A DNA stretch of 64,000 nt, taken from positions 124,001 to 188,000 of the forward strand of contig CM055612.1 of NCBI GenBank assembly GCA_029379385.1, written 5' to 3'. Source of the stretch: Quillaja saponaria. Its lineage: Eukaryota; Streptophyta; Magnoliopsida; Fabales; Quillajaceae. Below, one piece after another: positions 49,863-64,000 of this stretch. Each line of letters begins with the position of its first letter. Positions within the stretch are counted from its first letter, which is position 1. The notes below the pieces were generated by a model. That model did not search any database, was not told the DNA's origin, and worked only from the letters and a program-made list of their open reading frames with translations. A program made the position numbers and the translations under genes.

Positions 49863-50778
49863 TTAGGTAACCTATATTTCTATCTTATTTGCATTAAACA
49901 GTTAGATCTCTCAATATTGAGCAAACCAATAATGTCTTTAGGCCTCAGATCTTTTTGTAACTTTTTGAGTTCCGAATAAGGTTGAAAATGAACAATTAAT
50001 GGAAAATTGCATTAATTCCCACTTCTAACATTGTGTAAACATGGTTACGAGGATGTGATTGTGATCATGCTTATATCTTCATTGATTAGAGGATGTATCC
50101 GGAATTCCGACAGCTCAGTATGTTGGTATTCCAGGCTTTTTATAATATATATGATGATGTTAGAATTAGAATTTAGAACATAGAAAACAAATTGAATGAA
50201 TTTAACACAAGTTTTGTCCATGCGTGAATGAGATGTGCACATAGGAACACCACCCAAGTTGATTTTGGTCCCTTTATAGACACCGTCCCTACCTTTTTTT
50301 TTTTTGACATCTATGCAAACGAATTGCCTTTTAAACAGCAACGTTGTTTTTGTATGCTTGTGATTTGAGACTGGCAGATTTGTTTACTTCCACTAAGCAA
50401 AATTCCAATTTTATGGATCGAAAAGCTTAGTTTCCCATCCTAGAACAGGTAACTAACCCTGCTTAAAGTTCTGAACCTGGGCAACCCTTGAATTAGAATG
50501 GGCTGATGTCCACCATTTATTAGTGGGCTCAATAACTTGTACATAACTAACACCTTCTATGTTTCTCAAAACAAATGCAACCCATGATAGAGTCGGTGCC
50601 TCACTAGCTTAATTTCCAAGAAAAAGCACTGCCAAGGAAAAGGAAATGGGGGAAAGGAAAAATCAATTTTGGAAAAACCCTAACAGAGCTAAAGCCTAAA
50701 ACCCTACAAAAACCTTTTCAACAATCGTTTTCTTCCTCGTTCTCGAACCAAACGACAAAACCAATTTCTCTGAGAAAC
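49863..50778. other. Intergenic region upstream of the AAA-ATPase
   Basis: HIPP 3' UTR followed by the promoter and 5' UTR of the AAA-ATPase. I see no additional gene. Confidence 0.5.
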
Positions 50779-52347
50779 ATGTTCCGTTCGGAGACAAGGA
50801 TTACAACTGAAGCTGTTATATCGGTGGTTGCCCCAATCGTCACTGGGGCGGTTCTCCTCCGATCCATTGTTAACGAACTTGTTCCTAACTCTGCTTCCGA
50901 CTACTTGGTTTCTAGAATCCGAAACTTCTACTCGAAGCGATTTTCTTCTCAGATAACCGTTATCGTCCAAGAATTCGATGGGCTCATTGCGAACCAGATG
51001 TTCGAAGCCGCCAACATTTACTTGGGCGAAAAGCTATCTCCTACGGCACAAAGATTCAAGGTCGACAAGCCACTAAAAGAAGAACAATTTAAGGTAACTG
51101 TAGACAAAGAGCTGGAATTGTTTGATTCATACGAGGGAGCAAAAATCAAGTGGGTTTTGGTTTCTTCGCTCAACGAGAAGCCGGCTACCAAGAATCAGTC
51201 TATTGAACGATCAGAAGTACGACACTTTGAGCTGAGTTTTCGTAAGAGGCATAGGGACATGGTTTTGAGCTCTTATTTACCTCACGTTTTACAAGAGGCC
51301 AAGATCATTAAAGAAGTGAAAAAGACGGTGAAGCTTCATACAATTGACTACAATGGTACAGACTATTGGAGCTCCATTAATCTCAATCACCCGGCAACAT
51401 TTGATACCATGGCATTGGAGCCGGAAATGAGAAAGGAATTGATAGAAGATCTTGACAGGTTTATAGCGAGGAAGGAGTATTACAGAAAAGTAGGAAGGGC
51501 TTGGAAACGTGGGTATTTGTTGTATGGACCACCAGGCACTGGGAAGTCAAGTTTGGTTGCGGCCATGGCTAATCATCTGAAGTTTGATGTATATGACTTG
51601 GATTTGGGGGAGGTCCAATGCAATTCAGATCTTAGAAGGTTGCTAATTGGGATGGGGAACAAATCGATTTTGGTGATCGAGGACATTGATTGCTCGGTCG
51701 ACCTGCAGAATCGGGAATCAGATAACAAAGCCCAACTTGTTGATGATGATAAGGTAAGTACAGAGAACTCTGTTTCTCTTTGTACCTGTACACATACTCT
51801 GTTTCTCTCTGTATCTGTATAGTTTATACATAGAAGAAATTAAGAATTTAAAACTAAAGAAAGTAAAATTAAGATCTTCTTAGGCATGGTCCGCATGGAG
51901 CCTTTATCTCTACCTTACACATATTGATAACACAAAGGTCATTTAATTTTTATGTTGGATTGCTGTGTTTCTTTGAAGATTACTCTGTCTGCTGTGTTAA
52001 ACTTCATTGATGGGCTGTGGTCGAGCTGTGGAGATGAACGTATTGTAGTGTGCACAACGAATCGCAAGGAGCGTCTCGATCCAGCATTGCTGAGACCCGG
52101 TCGCATGGATTTGCACCTGCACATGTCATATTGCTCTTTTAGTGGTTTCAAGACACTTGCTGAGAATTATCTAGGAATTCAGGAGCATCCATTGTTTGAA
52201 GACATAGGGGAACTGTTGGACAAGGTTGAGGCAACACCGGCTGAAGTTGCCGGAGAGTTGATGAAAAGCAATGATGCAGAAATTGCACTTAAAGGGCTTA
52301 TGGATTTCCTCCAAAAGAAGCAAGATGAGAATCATAAGTTAGATTAG
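50779..52347 (+). CDS. BCS1-like AAA-ATPase (AAA-ATPase at mitochondrion/ER type)
   Basis: The two exons are 50779-51753 and 51979-52347, giving 447 residues. The N-terminus has a hydrophobic anchor (AVISVVAPIVTGAVLL, about residues 12-27), followed by the AAA-ATPase N-terminal domain of plants (ASDYLVSRIRNFYSKRFSSQ; YLPHVLQEAKIIKEVKKTVK). The ATPase core shows Walker A (YGPPGTGKSSLVAAMANHL), Walker B (SILVIEDIDCSVDL), sensor 1 (VVCTTNRKERLDPALLRPGR) with the arginine finger, and the BCS1-type LSAVLNFIDGLWSSCGDERI. Plant members act in membranes of mitochondria or ER and many respond to pathogens or drought. Most plant homologues have no intron or one intron. The intron here lies between the Walker B region and sensor 1. 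The ATG is the first in the transcript. Confidence 0.93.
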
Positions 52348-52842
52348 ATAGTTCTGAAATTACATATACATGTGTTTTAAGTACCAATCTTGATATTACT
52401 TTAGCAACTTGATTGACAGACTGACAGAGAGGGGAATTCAATTCTTTACATACCCAATTCATCACTGAACAATGACACACTTATATACGTGGAGTAACTA
52501 TAGATTAATTCAAATCAATCATAAAATAGAGCTTAATTTGGTGATTTTTTTTGTACATTGTTCAGAATTACTGAGCACAAAAAAATTGTCTCACTGCTGT
52601 GACATTCATGGATGCTGCCAACAGGCCAAGCGATCAAAAGTGAGATCTTCAAAACCCTTTACATTGTTAAACGAGAAAAATTAGAATGACAAGATGGAAA
52701 GCATAGTCAAACAAAAGATAAAGAACGATGAAGAACAAACTATTTCCATGTAGGGAGGACATGAAGTAATTGATTAAACAGACGAAGAGATGGACGCTTG
52801 TATCTAAACAGCAATTCACTGCTTTCAACTTTATGCTTCCAT
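52348..52842. other. Convergent intergenic region between AAA-ATPase and DHFR-TS
   Basis: 3' flanks of both genes. No coding sequence is seen. Confidence 0.5.
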
Positions 52843-56091
<3,249 letters not shown>

Positions 56092-57794
56092 ATTGGGAAA
56101 GCTCTTTGAACAATAACCAATCATGACTGAGAACCTTGAGGAGAACTTATACTTCAAAGTATGATTGAGGAAGTAACTTTTGGAGGATCTCTCTAAAGCC
56201 TGATTTAAATGAGTTGTACCTCAGTAAGATTTTTAAGAAAAATCAGAAATAACAAGCTTTAGAAAATTTTTATTAAGTCCAGAATACATTATTCACCAAA
56301 CTGGAGAATGAAATAAAATATGACAGTTTGTAACTCAAGTACTCAACAGATGAAAAATAATGTCAAGAAAAGAAATTTGGAAGGAAACTTAATAGAAAGG
56401 CATAGAACATCTGATTTTCGATATGCTGCTGAGTGACCCCCCCACCCTCACTCCTAGTCTCCTATCCAAGAATAGAAAGGCATAGAACACCATTAAATTA
56501 AAGAGAGACTGTATAGTATACAATAAAAACCTTAGAAAAAAGGTAAGATCCTCTGAAAGCAGTATTGAGTCAGCATCGAGAGTTCAAGACATCTGCCAAT
56601 AGACAACAAGTTTGTCATAAATAGAGAAAAAGAAGTTCCTAGTCCTAATATATACAAAAACCATGTCTTCTATAAATGTTATGGCATAAACTAATCAGTT
56701 TTGATTGGGTCTCCCACACATGCAAAAATAAAGTATGAGCAGAATATGCACCAATATTATCACTAAGAATGCATTAAGAATTTACAAGGACCACGACTCA
56801 ATTCTCATAACATTAACTTGCACAGAAAGATACTAATACAAAAATCAATAAAGGAAAAACATAAATTTGTATTTCAAATGTTCATACAACCGAAAGATTT
56901 GAACAAATAAAAAAGTGCCCATGACGAGTTTCTAACAAACCAATCGTACCTGTCTTCTGGGCGACTTTGACTAATAAAAAGAAAACAGTTCAAGAGGAAA
57001 TGCATTACATTTACATAAAATCATAGTAAATACTTGGACCTACAATTTGAATTAAAGAAGCAAATGCAATTACCCAAATCCAAATGTAGATAACAGTGTC
57101 TCCGCTATAATCGAACTTCAGGAGTTCAAAACGCTGTAGTAATCGATGGTTAAAGTAATTTAAAGCAAGATGTAACGAATCCTAGCAGACGAAGACGGGA
57201 AGGAAAGAGAAGCCTAGCTCCAGTAGACAGTTACTGGTGCCTGGAGGCCCTCAACAGAAAAATTAGAGAAGGAAGTGGGCCTATGAGGAAATTGGCAAAC
57301 GAGACTGATTTTAGTACAAAATTGCAGATAAGGTCCCAAAACCTTAGCCTATGACGGCCAAAGGAGCAGACGGCGGTTTGTTACCCACAAGTCCGTTAAA
57401 AGTTCAAACCGAATTGGGTCGTAACTGGAACAAACTGTGCGCAAATAATTCCAATCATACTGAGTTGAAACTTTATGTAAATAAAGTTAACAACTAATTA
57501 CCATTTACGTGTAAATTCCAATAACAGAAAGAGAATACATGGCTTATGTTTGAAATATTGGAACTTGCCCCAGTTAACACAAATTAAAGTACCACACCAC
57601 ATAGCACCATGTTTTTCCACAGAGAATAACGTTTTTCTTATTCATAGAAAGCATAATAATCCATCATATTAGAGAATACATTATGTTTGATCAACTTATT
57701 TACAATTATGCTTTTTAAAATAAAAAAATTAATGTGCTGCTCAGGTATACAATGTGGAAATATAAGTAAAAGTGCCGTCTGTACAGCAATCTCT
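56092..57794. other. Upstream region of DHFR-TS pseudogene and 3' flank of the SEC14 gene
   Basis: Probably holds the former 5' UTR intron and promoter of DHFR-TS (up to about 57240), then the 3' UTR of the SEC14 gene. No other coding region is supported. Confidence 0.45.
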
Positions 57795-60700
57795 TCACCA
57801 GCAAAACTTCTTTTTCTGCTTCACAAACATAAAGATAATCCATCAGTTTCCTCATATGTATACGGTAAAAAGTTTCATTACATCTTCAAAATAGTGACAA
57901 GGAGAAAACAAAAAGTTCAACTAATCAATAACTTACATGGAATCTAGCTTTTTCCAGACTGTCAAGGTACGCTAGAAGTTCCTCTTGCTTCATTAAAGCT
58001 TCATAGAGAGTCTGTTCAGGAAGTGACACATACCATTTCAGAATAAATACTAACAAAAATTGAAGAATCACACAGTGGAATTAGAAACATAGGCAGGTTC
58101 CACAACTTGAAAGATAAGCAGATTCCACTTGTTAGCATCTAAAAGGGAAATGTGAATGCATGGCATATTGAAACAAAAATTGGAGCCATTCCAATTAGAA
58201 CAGTACGAGATTTTGGCCATAGAAGTCTGTAACATCATGAAACAGTCAGCAGAGAAGCAGCTCAATAACTGAAACATTCCACATTATACCACTTGAGGAA
58301 AAGAAAATGAGAACTTAAGGGCACAGAAAGCATTAGCATGTGAGGATCTTAACTGACAAGCCCGCTGCAACAGGTGGGCATGGAGTTTAACATGAATCAG
58401 CACTTACACCTAAACTAAATTAGTCAGCTTCAAATCAGTTAGTTATAGCTAAAGGGTCCAAGGGAAGAAAAGTGAGTCTTAATGATGAGGGGCAATGCTA
58501 TTCTTGGATTTCATTGAAGGGCCTGTGGAATGGCATGTGTAAAAACTCTTTATTATTGACAAGTCTAACACATGCAAGCACCCAATGGTGAATCATCATG
58601 TGTGAAACATTTCTTTCAATTTATTTGCAACTATAACAATTAGGAACCAATTGGTTCCACGCCAATTATTTATCCATTCACTCCCAATAAGAGAAGAAAT
58701 GCCATTAAACTTGGTTATTCTGACAACCCAGATATGAATCCTAGTATGCCTTACTCATCTATGTTGCAGCTCCAAAATAATTTCACGCCTCATCAAGACT
58801 ATTCGTAGCCAGTTTTCAAGGGTAATAACAGCAAATATTTTTTCTTATTCCTTTGTTCAGACAGATTAGAACAAATCTCTACATTTGCTAGCAAACCGTA
58901 TAGTTTCAAATGAAATACAGTTACCTTCTTTGTAGAAATTAGCTCGGCTTCCAACGCATCCACTCGATAAACTGCAGCATTCAGCAGCTCTTCTTTTTCA
59001 TATGGCATTCTGAATGGTTTTGATTGTATCACGTCAACTTTCTCTTCAAGCTCACCTAGCTTTGTTAAGGCATATGAGAGGAGTTCCGCCTCTGCCAAAG
59101 CCGGAGCAGGTGAAGGAGGGCAAAAATCCTCCTTAGGAGTTGATTCAACTTGCAGGTTTGGTATATCATCGGCAGAACCAGAGACAGAGTTGGGAACTGC
59201 CTCTATGACACGAAATCCTAAGGAATGGGCAAAAGTAAAGAGGGCAACAAAGAAGCCCACTATAACAGACCAAATACACACACAAATATCTGTGGAAGAT
59301 TCTCCCATACTCAGTTGAGGTGCCCCTGCAGTAGTCAATAATATTATCATAAACACAAGTGTCTTTTATCTGGTTGAAATTTGGGATATGTACTGCTGTA
59401 CATCCCATCCCACCTCTACAGCTGGCATGGACAAGTGTGTTCAATATCATATAAAATATTGAAAGCTCGATAAGATATTCATAATTTCCTCATCCTTAAA
59501 GACTAAGACGTTTAGTTGTAATGCATGCTCAGAAAACAGGAAAATAACAACCCATTTGTGGGAAATATGGTAGCAAAGTATTTTAAATATAGGCTAACTT
59601 ATAGGGTTACAGTTGATGAAATGGCAAATAAGCACCCCCAACACTTACAGAACATTAGTGAATATGCATTGAAAATCTGAGCTCTGGACCCATACGGGTC
59701 TTGTGGCAACACATCCTTCGTCCATCCCACATCCACAGCCTTGTCAACCATAGGAATATATTCATGTTCAGAGATGCTGCCAGTGAATCTTGGTTTACCA
59801 CCAAACCTAGCCTAGAAAATAGTCAACGCAATTGAACATAATCAATTTACCTACTTAGTAGTAAACGCATTTTGCATGACCAACATAATCTTATGCTAGA
59901 AAAATATAGATCTACTTGTCCATCAACATATTCTCAGATGATGACAGACAATAATAATACGTACTTCTTCATGAACGGGAGTCAACCTTGGATTCAAATA
60001 GCTCCCACTTGCTTTGGGAGAAGCAATCTCTTCAATATCAGATCCCGATTCTCCCGTAGATGTATCACTACTTTTTATCTGTTTCAAAAATAAAAATTAG
60101 AATAGAGTAGCATTAAAAGTAGGAGGATGATTCTCAAACTTCAGATGCAAACAAGTTTTCCATGTAAGAGTGCCTAAGATGGTCTTGGAAACATACCATT
60201 GGATAACATGTCTTATCATATGTAACCACCCTTCCTTCACTGGTTGAGACAGTTACTATTTTCCTAGAGCATTGTACTTCACCACTAACAACCATCTGCA
60301 GCATATAATAGTTATAATTGAGCTACATAAAGTTCAATACAAAAATAGAGGAATGAAAAACTAATCTCCAAATTGATAAGAACTGAACCTGTAATATGTT
60401 TGGGTCTTGCCATGGCCCCTTATCAGACCTCATGCAACCATCCTGATCAACACAAGTACAACTACCACCTAGAAAATCCGGAAGCTCACTAAAAGTCAAA
60501 GATAATCAGAAGTCGACACTTTGAACGAGCAATCTAATGAATGAGACTAACCATATAACAGCATCTAGATAGAGTAATACCTTGCATCAATAACTTCAAG
60601 TAATTTACTCTGGAACTTGTTACCAAGAACCTAAGGGATCATTCCAATATGAGTTAGTCCCCAGACAATTTCTCTATACTGTAAAAAGTAGCACTTCAAA

Positions 60701-63350
60701 GATGCTGGATAAAAGCCTAAATAAATCAAGGAAACAACTCAATAACTACAACATACATGAATCTTTGTAGTTGTTTTGGGATCCAGAAATGCTTTCACCG
60801 TGTTCCAGAGTAGCTTAAAACCAGGACCAGCATTAATGATGAACATCCGGCACAGTGTCTGCAGAGATATCATTATATTTAAGAAGAGCAGCATTGTAAA
60901 AGATGAAACTTCAGATCCGTTGAGTTATTGGAAGCTAGTAAAAACTGTTGAAAATGAAACCGCATACTTCGGGATAGTAGTCACCATCAATCTTCTGCAG
61001 CCGCATGATGAGTTCTCTTGCAGATTTTGTAAAGTTTTTAAAACCCTGTAGTAATTGACCATAAAATGAAACACAGGAATGTCAAAGTGATTCGTACTAT
61101 GTCCAACTTAAAATGGTGACTGAGAAACTTCTGATGTCAGCATAGTATGACAACATACCACGCCTTGAACATCCAGGATTGTTGTACTTGAATCTATGTG
61201 CCTCTTTGCTGCAACAGAGCAAGCTGGAAATTTAACGGAAAATGTCTTTTCAAACCCTTGCACATGGTATCTCACATACCGATCCATAGTAGTCACTTGC
61301 ATAAGCTTATTGGGGTCAACTTTTCCCAGTCTTTCAATGTAAAGAGGTTGTCCTTCCTTATCCACACCATGATAACCATGCGGGTAGTAATCCAGAACTT
61401 CATTCAACTCATTGAACTCAAAATCCTGTTTATTTTTTAAGAAAGGAAAAGGAAAAAGGAGCATCTCAGCTACTAAAAGCGTAATAATAAGAACGAAGAA
61501 AAGAATAGAACACTTAAAAGTTAAAACTAAGGAAAAATGAAGAAAAGAATAGAACACTTAAAAGTTAACACTAAGGAAAACTACTGATATATCAAACTAT
61601 ACATGACGTGAGTAGCTAAACAAGGAACACAAATTAAAAGGTCATAGTTTTCTCTAAAAAAGTAAAGTTGATATCATCACCTCCAAAATTGTGTCAGTAC
61701 CAAAGTCTTTCCTCCATTGAATCATGTTGGCCCACATGTGCTTTGCTTTCTCTATATCAAACTTCCTTGCTTTCAAGAATCTGAAACAAATTTCACCCTA
61801 GATGAAACCATAAAGAATTACAGCAATACGAACCAACTATTTCCGATCTCTCATGTAATAGAACATAACAACATAAATTAACAAAATCCATATCTGAACA
61901 GTATAGATACCATCAATATAAGTATAAGATTGGTCAGTCATGCACCAAAAAGAAAAAGAAATGTCAAAAGATAATAAAAATGCCAATATAAATAAAATAA
62001 CTTAATATAGATAGAAAAACACTGATGAATTGTCACATATTAATGATAATAGAAAAAAAAAAATACATAATTTAGTAATCTGATAACAGGACATCTAACG
62101 TGCAATCTGCATGTGACCCTTGAAAAGATAGATTTAAAAATAAAATAGAGATCCATTTCGTACATCTCAATATGGATAATTGAGAAAGAAAGGTAATAAC
62201 CTCAACATTTTATGATAGTCATCATGTCTTGGAGGCAACAACTGATCCAATATAAGTGCCTGGCGAAAGGCATCTACAACTTCTAGTTCCTTAATATCCC
62301 GAATATCTTCAATGGAGACAAAATTAATCTGGCTTCCGCTTTTTCTCCTTCCCTTCTTCTTAAGAGAATGTCTAAATTTGCTAGATGCATTTATTGCTTT
62401 CTTTTTCAAATTCCCAATTCTTGTCCGTCTGTCATCCTCTGAGTTCTCAAAATCTGATTTTCCTCCTCTTCTTTCATCATGACCAGAACATCCTTCAAAG
62501 CCTGGGAAAATGAACAATTTAAAATAAGACCTATTATTAAAAGCCATCAAATGTGGACTTATGACTAGTTTCTAGAAGCTGATAGCATTAAAATTATATC
62601 CTGTTATATGTTAGATTTAAACTAAAAAAACAGGTGCAAGGGAAAATAATCATCTAGTTACCTATTAAAAGTTCTTCACGCCCAATTCAGTTGTCAGAAA
62701 ATGTTTTATAATTCAATTTTCAGGTTTTGGGTTAAAGATGAAAATGCCACTTACATAGAAGTATAGAACTATCAGCTATATATAGAAAAAAAAGTTCCAC
62801 AACTGAATAGGTTCTTAAATTATTTGGAAGTTCACTATAAAGACATAGCCCTTTGCTATGAAAGCTACATAGTAATTTCAAAGAATCCCCATTGTCAAAC
62901 AAAAGATGCTCAGAGACCAGATATACAGAATAGAAGAGCTAAAATTAAACTTGATTCACAAAAGGAAACAGAAGTGGAAACTAATAATAATAATAATTTG
63001 TCAATTACATAACAGAAATGAACATCAAGTAACCATTTCTACTGAACTCAGTTAATCTAAGCCTAAATTCAGTGTCAGCTTCATGGATCTCTAGATTCAA
63101 ATTTATCAATCAAGTAACATCGGAAAGGTACTAATAATTATGCAATTACTTCTTCAAATACAATTACATCCACAACTAAATTCAAGTTAAAGACAAGTCA
63201 CAACATGCAATTCATAAACCCTAGAATCCAGAAATTCTAGAGACCATTAACAAAAATTAAAATTCAAAGAACAAAACCAAAACTAAATGATAAAACAATG
63301 TGTAGGATTTACTCACAAGGTCTTGCGAATCGATCAAGATGCCCTGACAT
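57795..63350 (-). CDS. Phosphatidylinositol/phosphatidylcholine transfer protein, SEC14-nodulin family (SFH)
   Basis: Fourteen coding exons: 63350-63317, 62501-62201, 61780-61681, 61425-61159, 61045-60968, 60858-60757, 60630-60581, 60488-60389, 60295-60197, 60078-59965, 59811-59649, 59325-58925, 58011-57937 and 57818-57795. They give about 635 residues. The N-terminus is [15 protein letters not shown], then a basic region ([19 protein letters not shown]) and the CRAL-TRIO N region ([20 protein letters not shown]). The Sec14 lipid-binding domain has [38 protein letters not shown] and [13 protein letters not shown] hydrophobic segment ([18 protein letters not shown]), a coiled coil ([13 protein letters not shown]) and a basic aromatic end (QKKKFCW) follow, typical of the nodulin domain that targets phosphoinositide membranes. 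Such proteins shape PIP2 patterns in polarised growth. The last acceptor could be 57815 instead, losing one Gln. A 5' UTR intron donor near 63430 repeats the 13 bases of the exon 1 donor. Confidence 0.92.
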
Positions 63351-64000
63351 GTCAAAAATCTCAGATACTAAATAAGTTGCAGAAACTTATTCAAAGGTCC
63401 ACGACCAACGATCAAAACCGATGGATTAACTTACTCACAAGGTTTTGGACTCGTCGTTGATCGGCGTGTATGTATCAATTATCAAAGCATTGGTAGGTAA
63501 AGGGCCACAGATAGAGGTGGCGGAGAGCCGGAGATGGCTTATGTTGAAAATTTGAAATGGTTGATTAGAAGTTTTTAATTAATGATGAAGCAAATTCCAA
63601 TTAGACGCCGCCGACGCAAACGATAAAAAAAAACAAAAATGTTTTTTTCAGTGGGATGAAGACATTGGCGGGCCCTACGGGGCATTTGAGAGAGTTATCA
63701 AATGGTAATTATTCCAGGTCATGACAGGAGAATCCGACACGTGTCCTAAAGTGGGTCCATTACGATTAGGTGTAGTTGGCGGGAACTTGTTCGCGCCGGT
63801 GGTTGTTGGTTGAGTAACTTCATGTTTTCCTTGTATCCTCCTCTTCCTACAAAAATCTTTGGGAAAGACTACCATATTATAAATTGAGTTTTTCTATTGA
63901 TAAAATATAATAAATATAAATTTTAAATTTGAAATATTATAAAATAAAAAATTATTTATTATACAGTACTAAAATTATAGTCAATTATTATAATTAATAA
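63351..64000. other. 5' flank of the SEC14 gene
   Basis: It contains the 5' UTR, a likely UTR intron and the promoter region of the SEC14 gene (to about 63,550). AT-rich DNA follows to the window edge. A 66-codon minus-strand frame at 63675-63875 has no recognisable features. Confidence 0.45.

Noticed and set aside
50704..50970. 88-codon frame antisense to the AAA-ATPase start
   Set aside because: It overlaps the conserved N-terminus of the AAA-ATPase and has no features of its own.

Overview
This is nuclear DNA from a flowering plant, most likely a eudicot. The genes have many short AT-rich introns with GT-AG borders. They encode plant-specific proteins: a plastid ADP-glucose pyrophosphorylase large subunit, a gamma carbonic anhydrase of plant mitochondrial complex I, a SABATH methyltransferase, a SEC14-nodulin protein, a DUF4408/DUF761 protein, a defensin and a plastid ribosomal L31. 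I could not fix the species. Exon borders were read by eye from splice sites and reading frame, and every spliced model reported as intact adds up to a whole number of codons.

Layout. 0.6-3.3 kb (-): RER1 Golgi-to-ER retrieval receptor. 3.4-6.9 kb (+): gamma carbonic anhydrase, head-to-head with RER1, with a tRNA-derived SINE in an intron. 8.5-12.9 kb (-): 20S proteasome alpha1 (PAF1), split by a 3.6-kb intron that holds a decayed LINE. 15.0-19.1 kb (+): two tandem GH5 endo-beta-mannanase copies, both broken, by different lesions. 19.6-23.5 kb (-): AGPase large subunit, where a one-base insertion may be bypassed by an internal splice acceptor. 25.2-25.7 kb (+): plastid ribosomal L31 with a one-base frameshift. 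27.0-27.3 kb (-): defensin. 32.2-33.1 kb (+): single-exon DUF4408/DUF761 gene. 34.7-37.0 kb (-): CYP722-type cytochrome P450. 37.6-39.9 kb (-): jasmonate-methyltransferase-like SABATH enzyme. 43.9-47.1 kb (+): inositol-pentakisphosphate 2-kinase. 49.3-49.9 kb (+): small isoprenylated heavy-metal-associated protein. 50.8-52.3 kb (+): BCS1-like AAA-ATPase. 52.8-56.1 kb (-): bifunctional DHFR-TS pseudogene. 57.8-63.4 kb (-): SEC14/nodulin lipid-transfer protein.

The genes are mostly unrelated housekeeping and metabolic genes, so no operon-like system is expected, and I found no clearly new multi-gene system. The closest candidate is the adjacent P450 and SABATH methyltransferase on one strand. 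The more interesting signal is the number of coding lesions: the mannanase pair, DHFR-TS, L31 and AGPase. Some look like true decay, such as the stops and substitutions in DHFR-TS. Others are single-base insertions in otherwise perfectly conserved frames and could be assembly errors. AT-rich intergenic stretches at 13-15, 27.4-32.1, 33.2-34.6 and 39.9-43.8 kb hold little beyond a candidate MITE and simple repeats.
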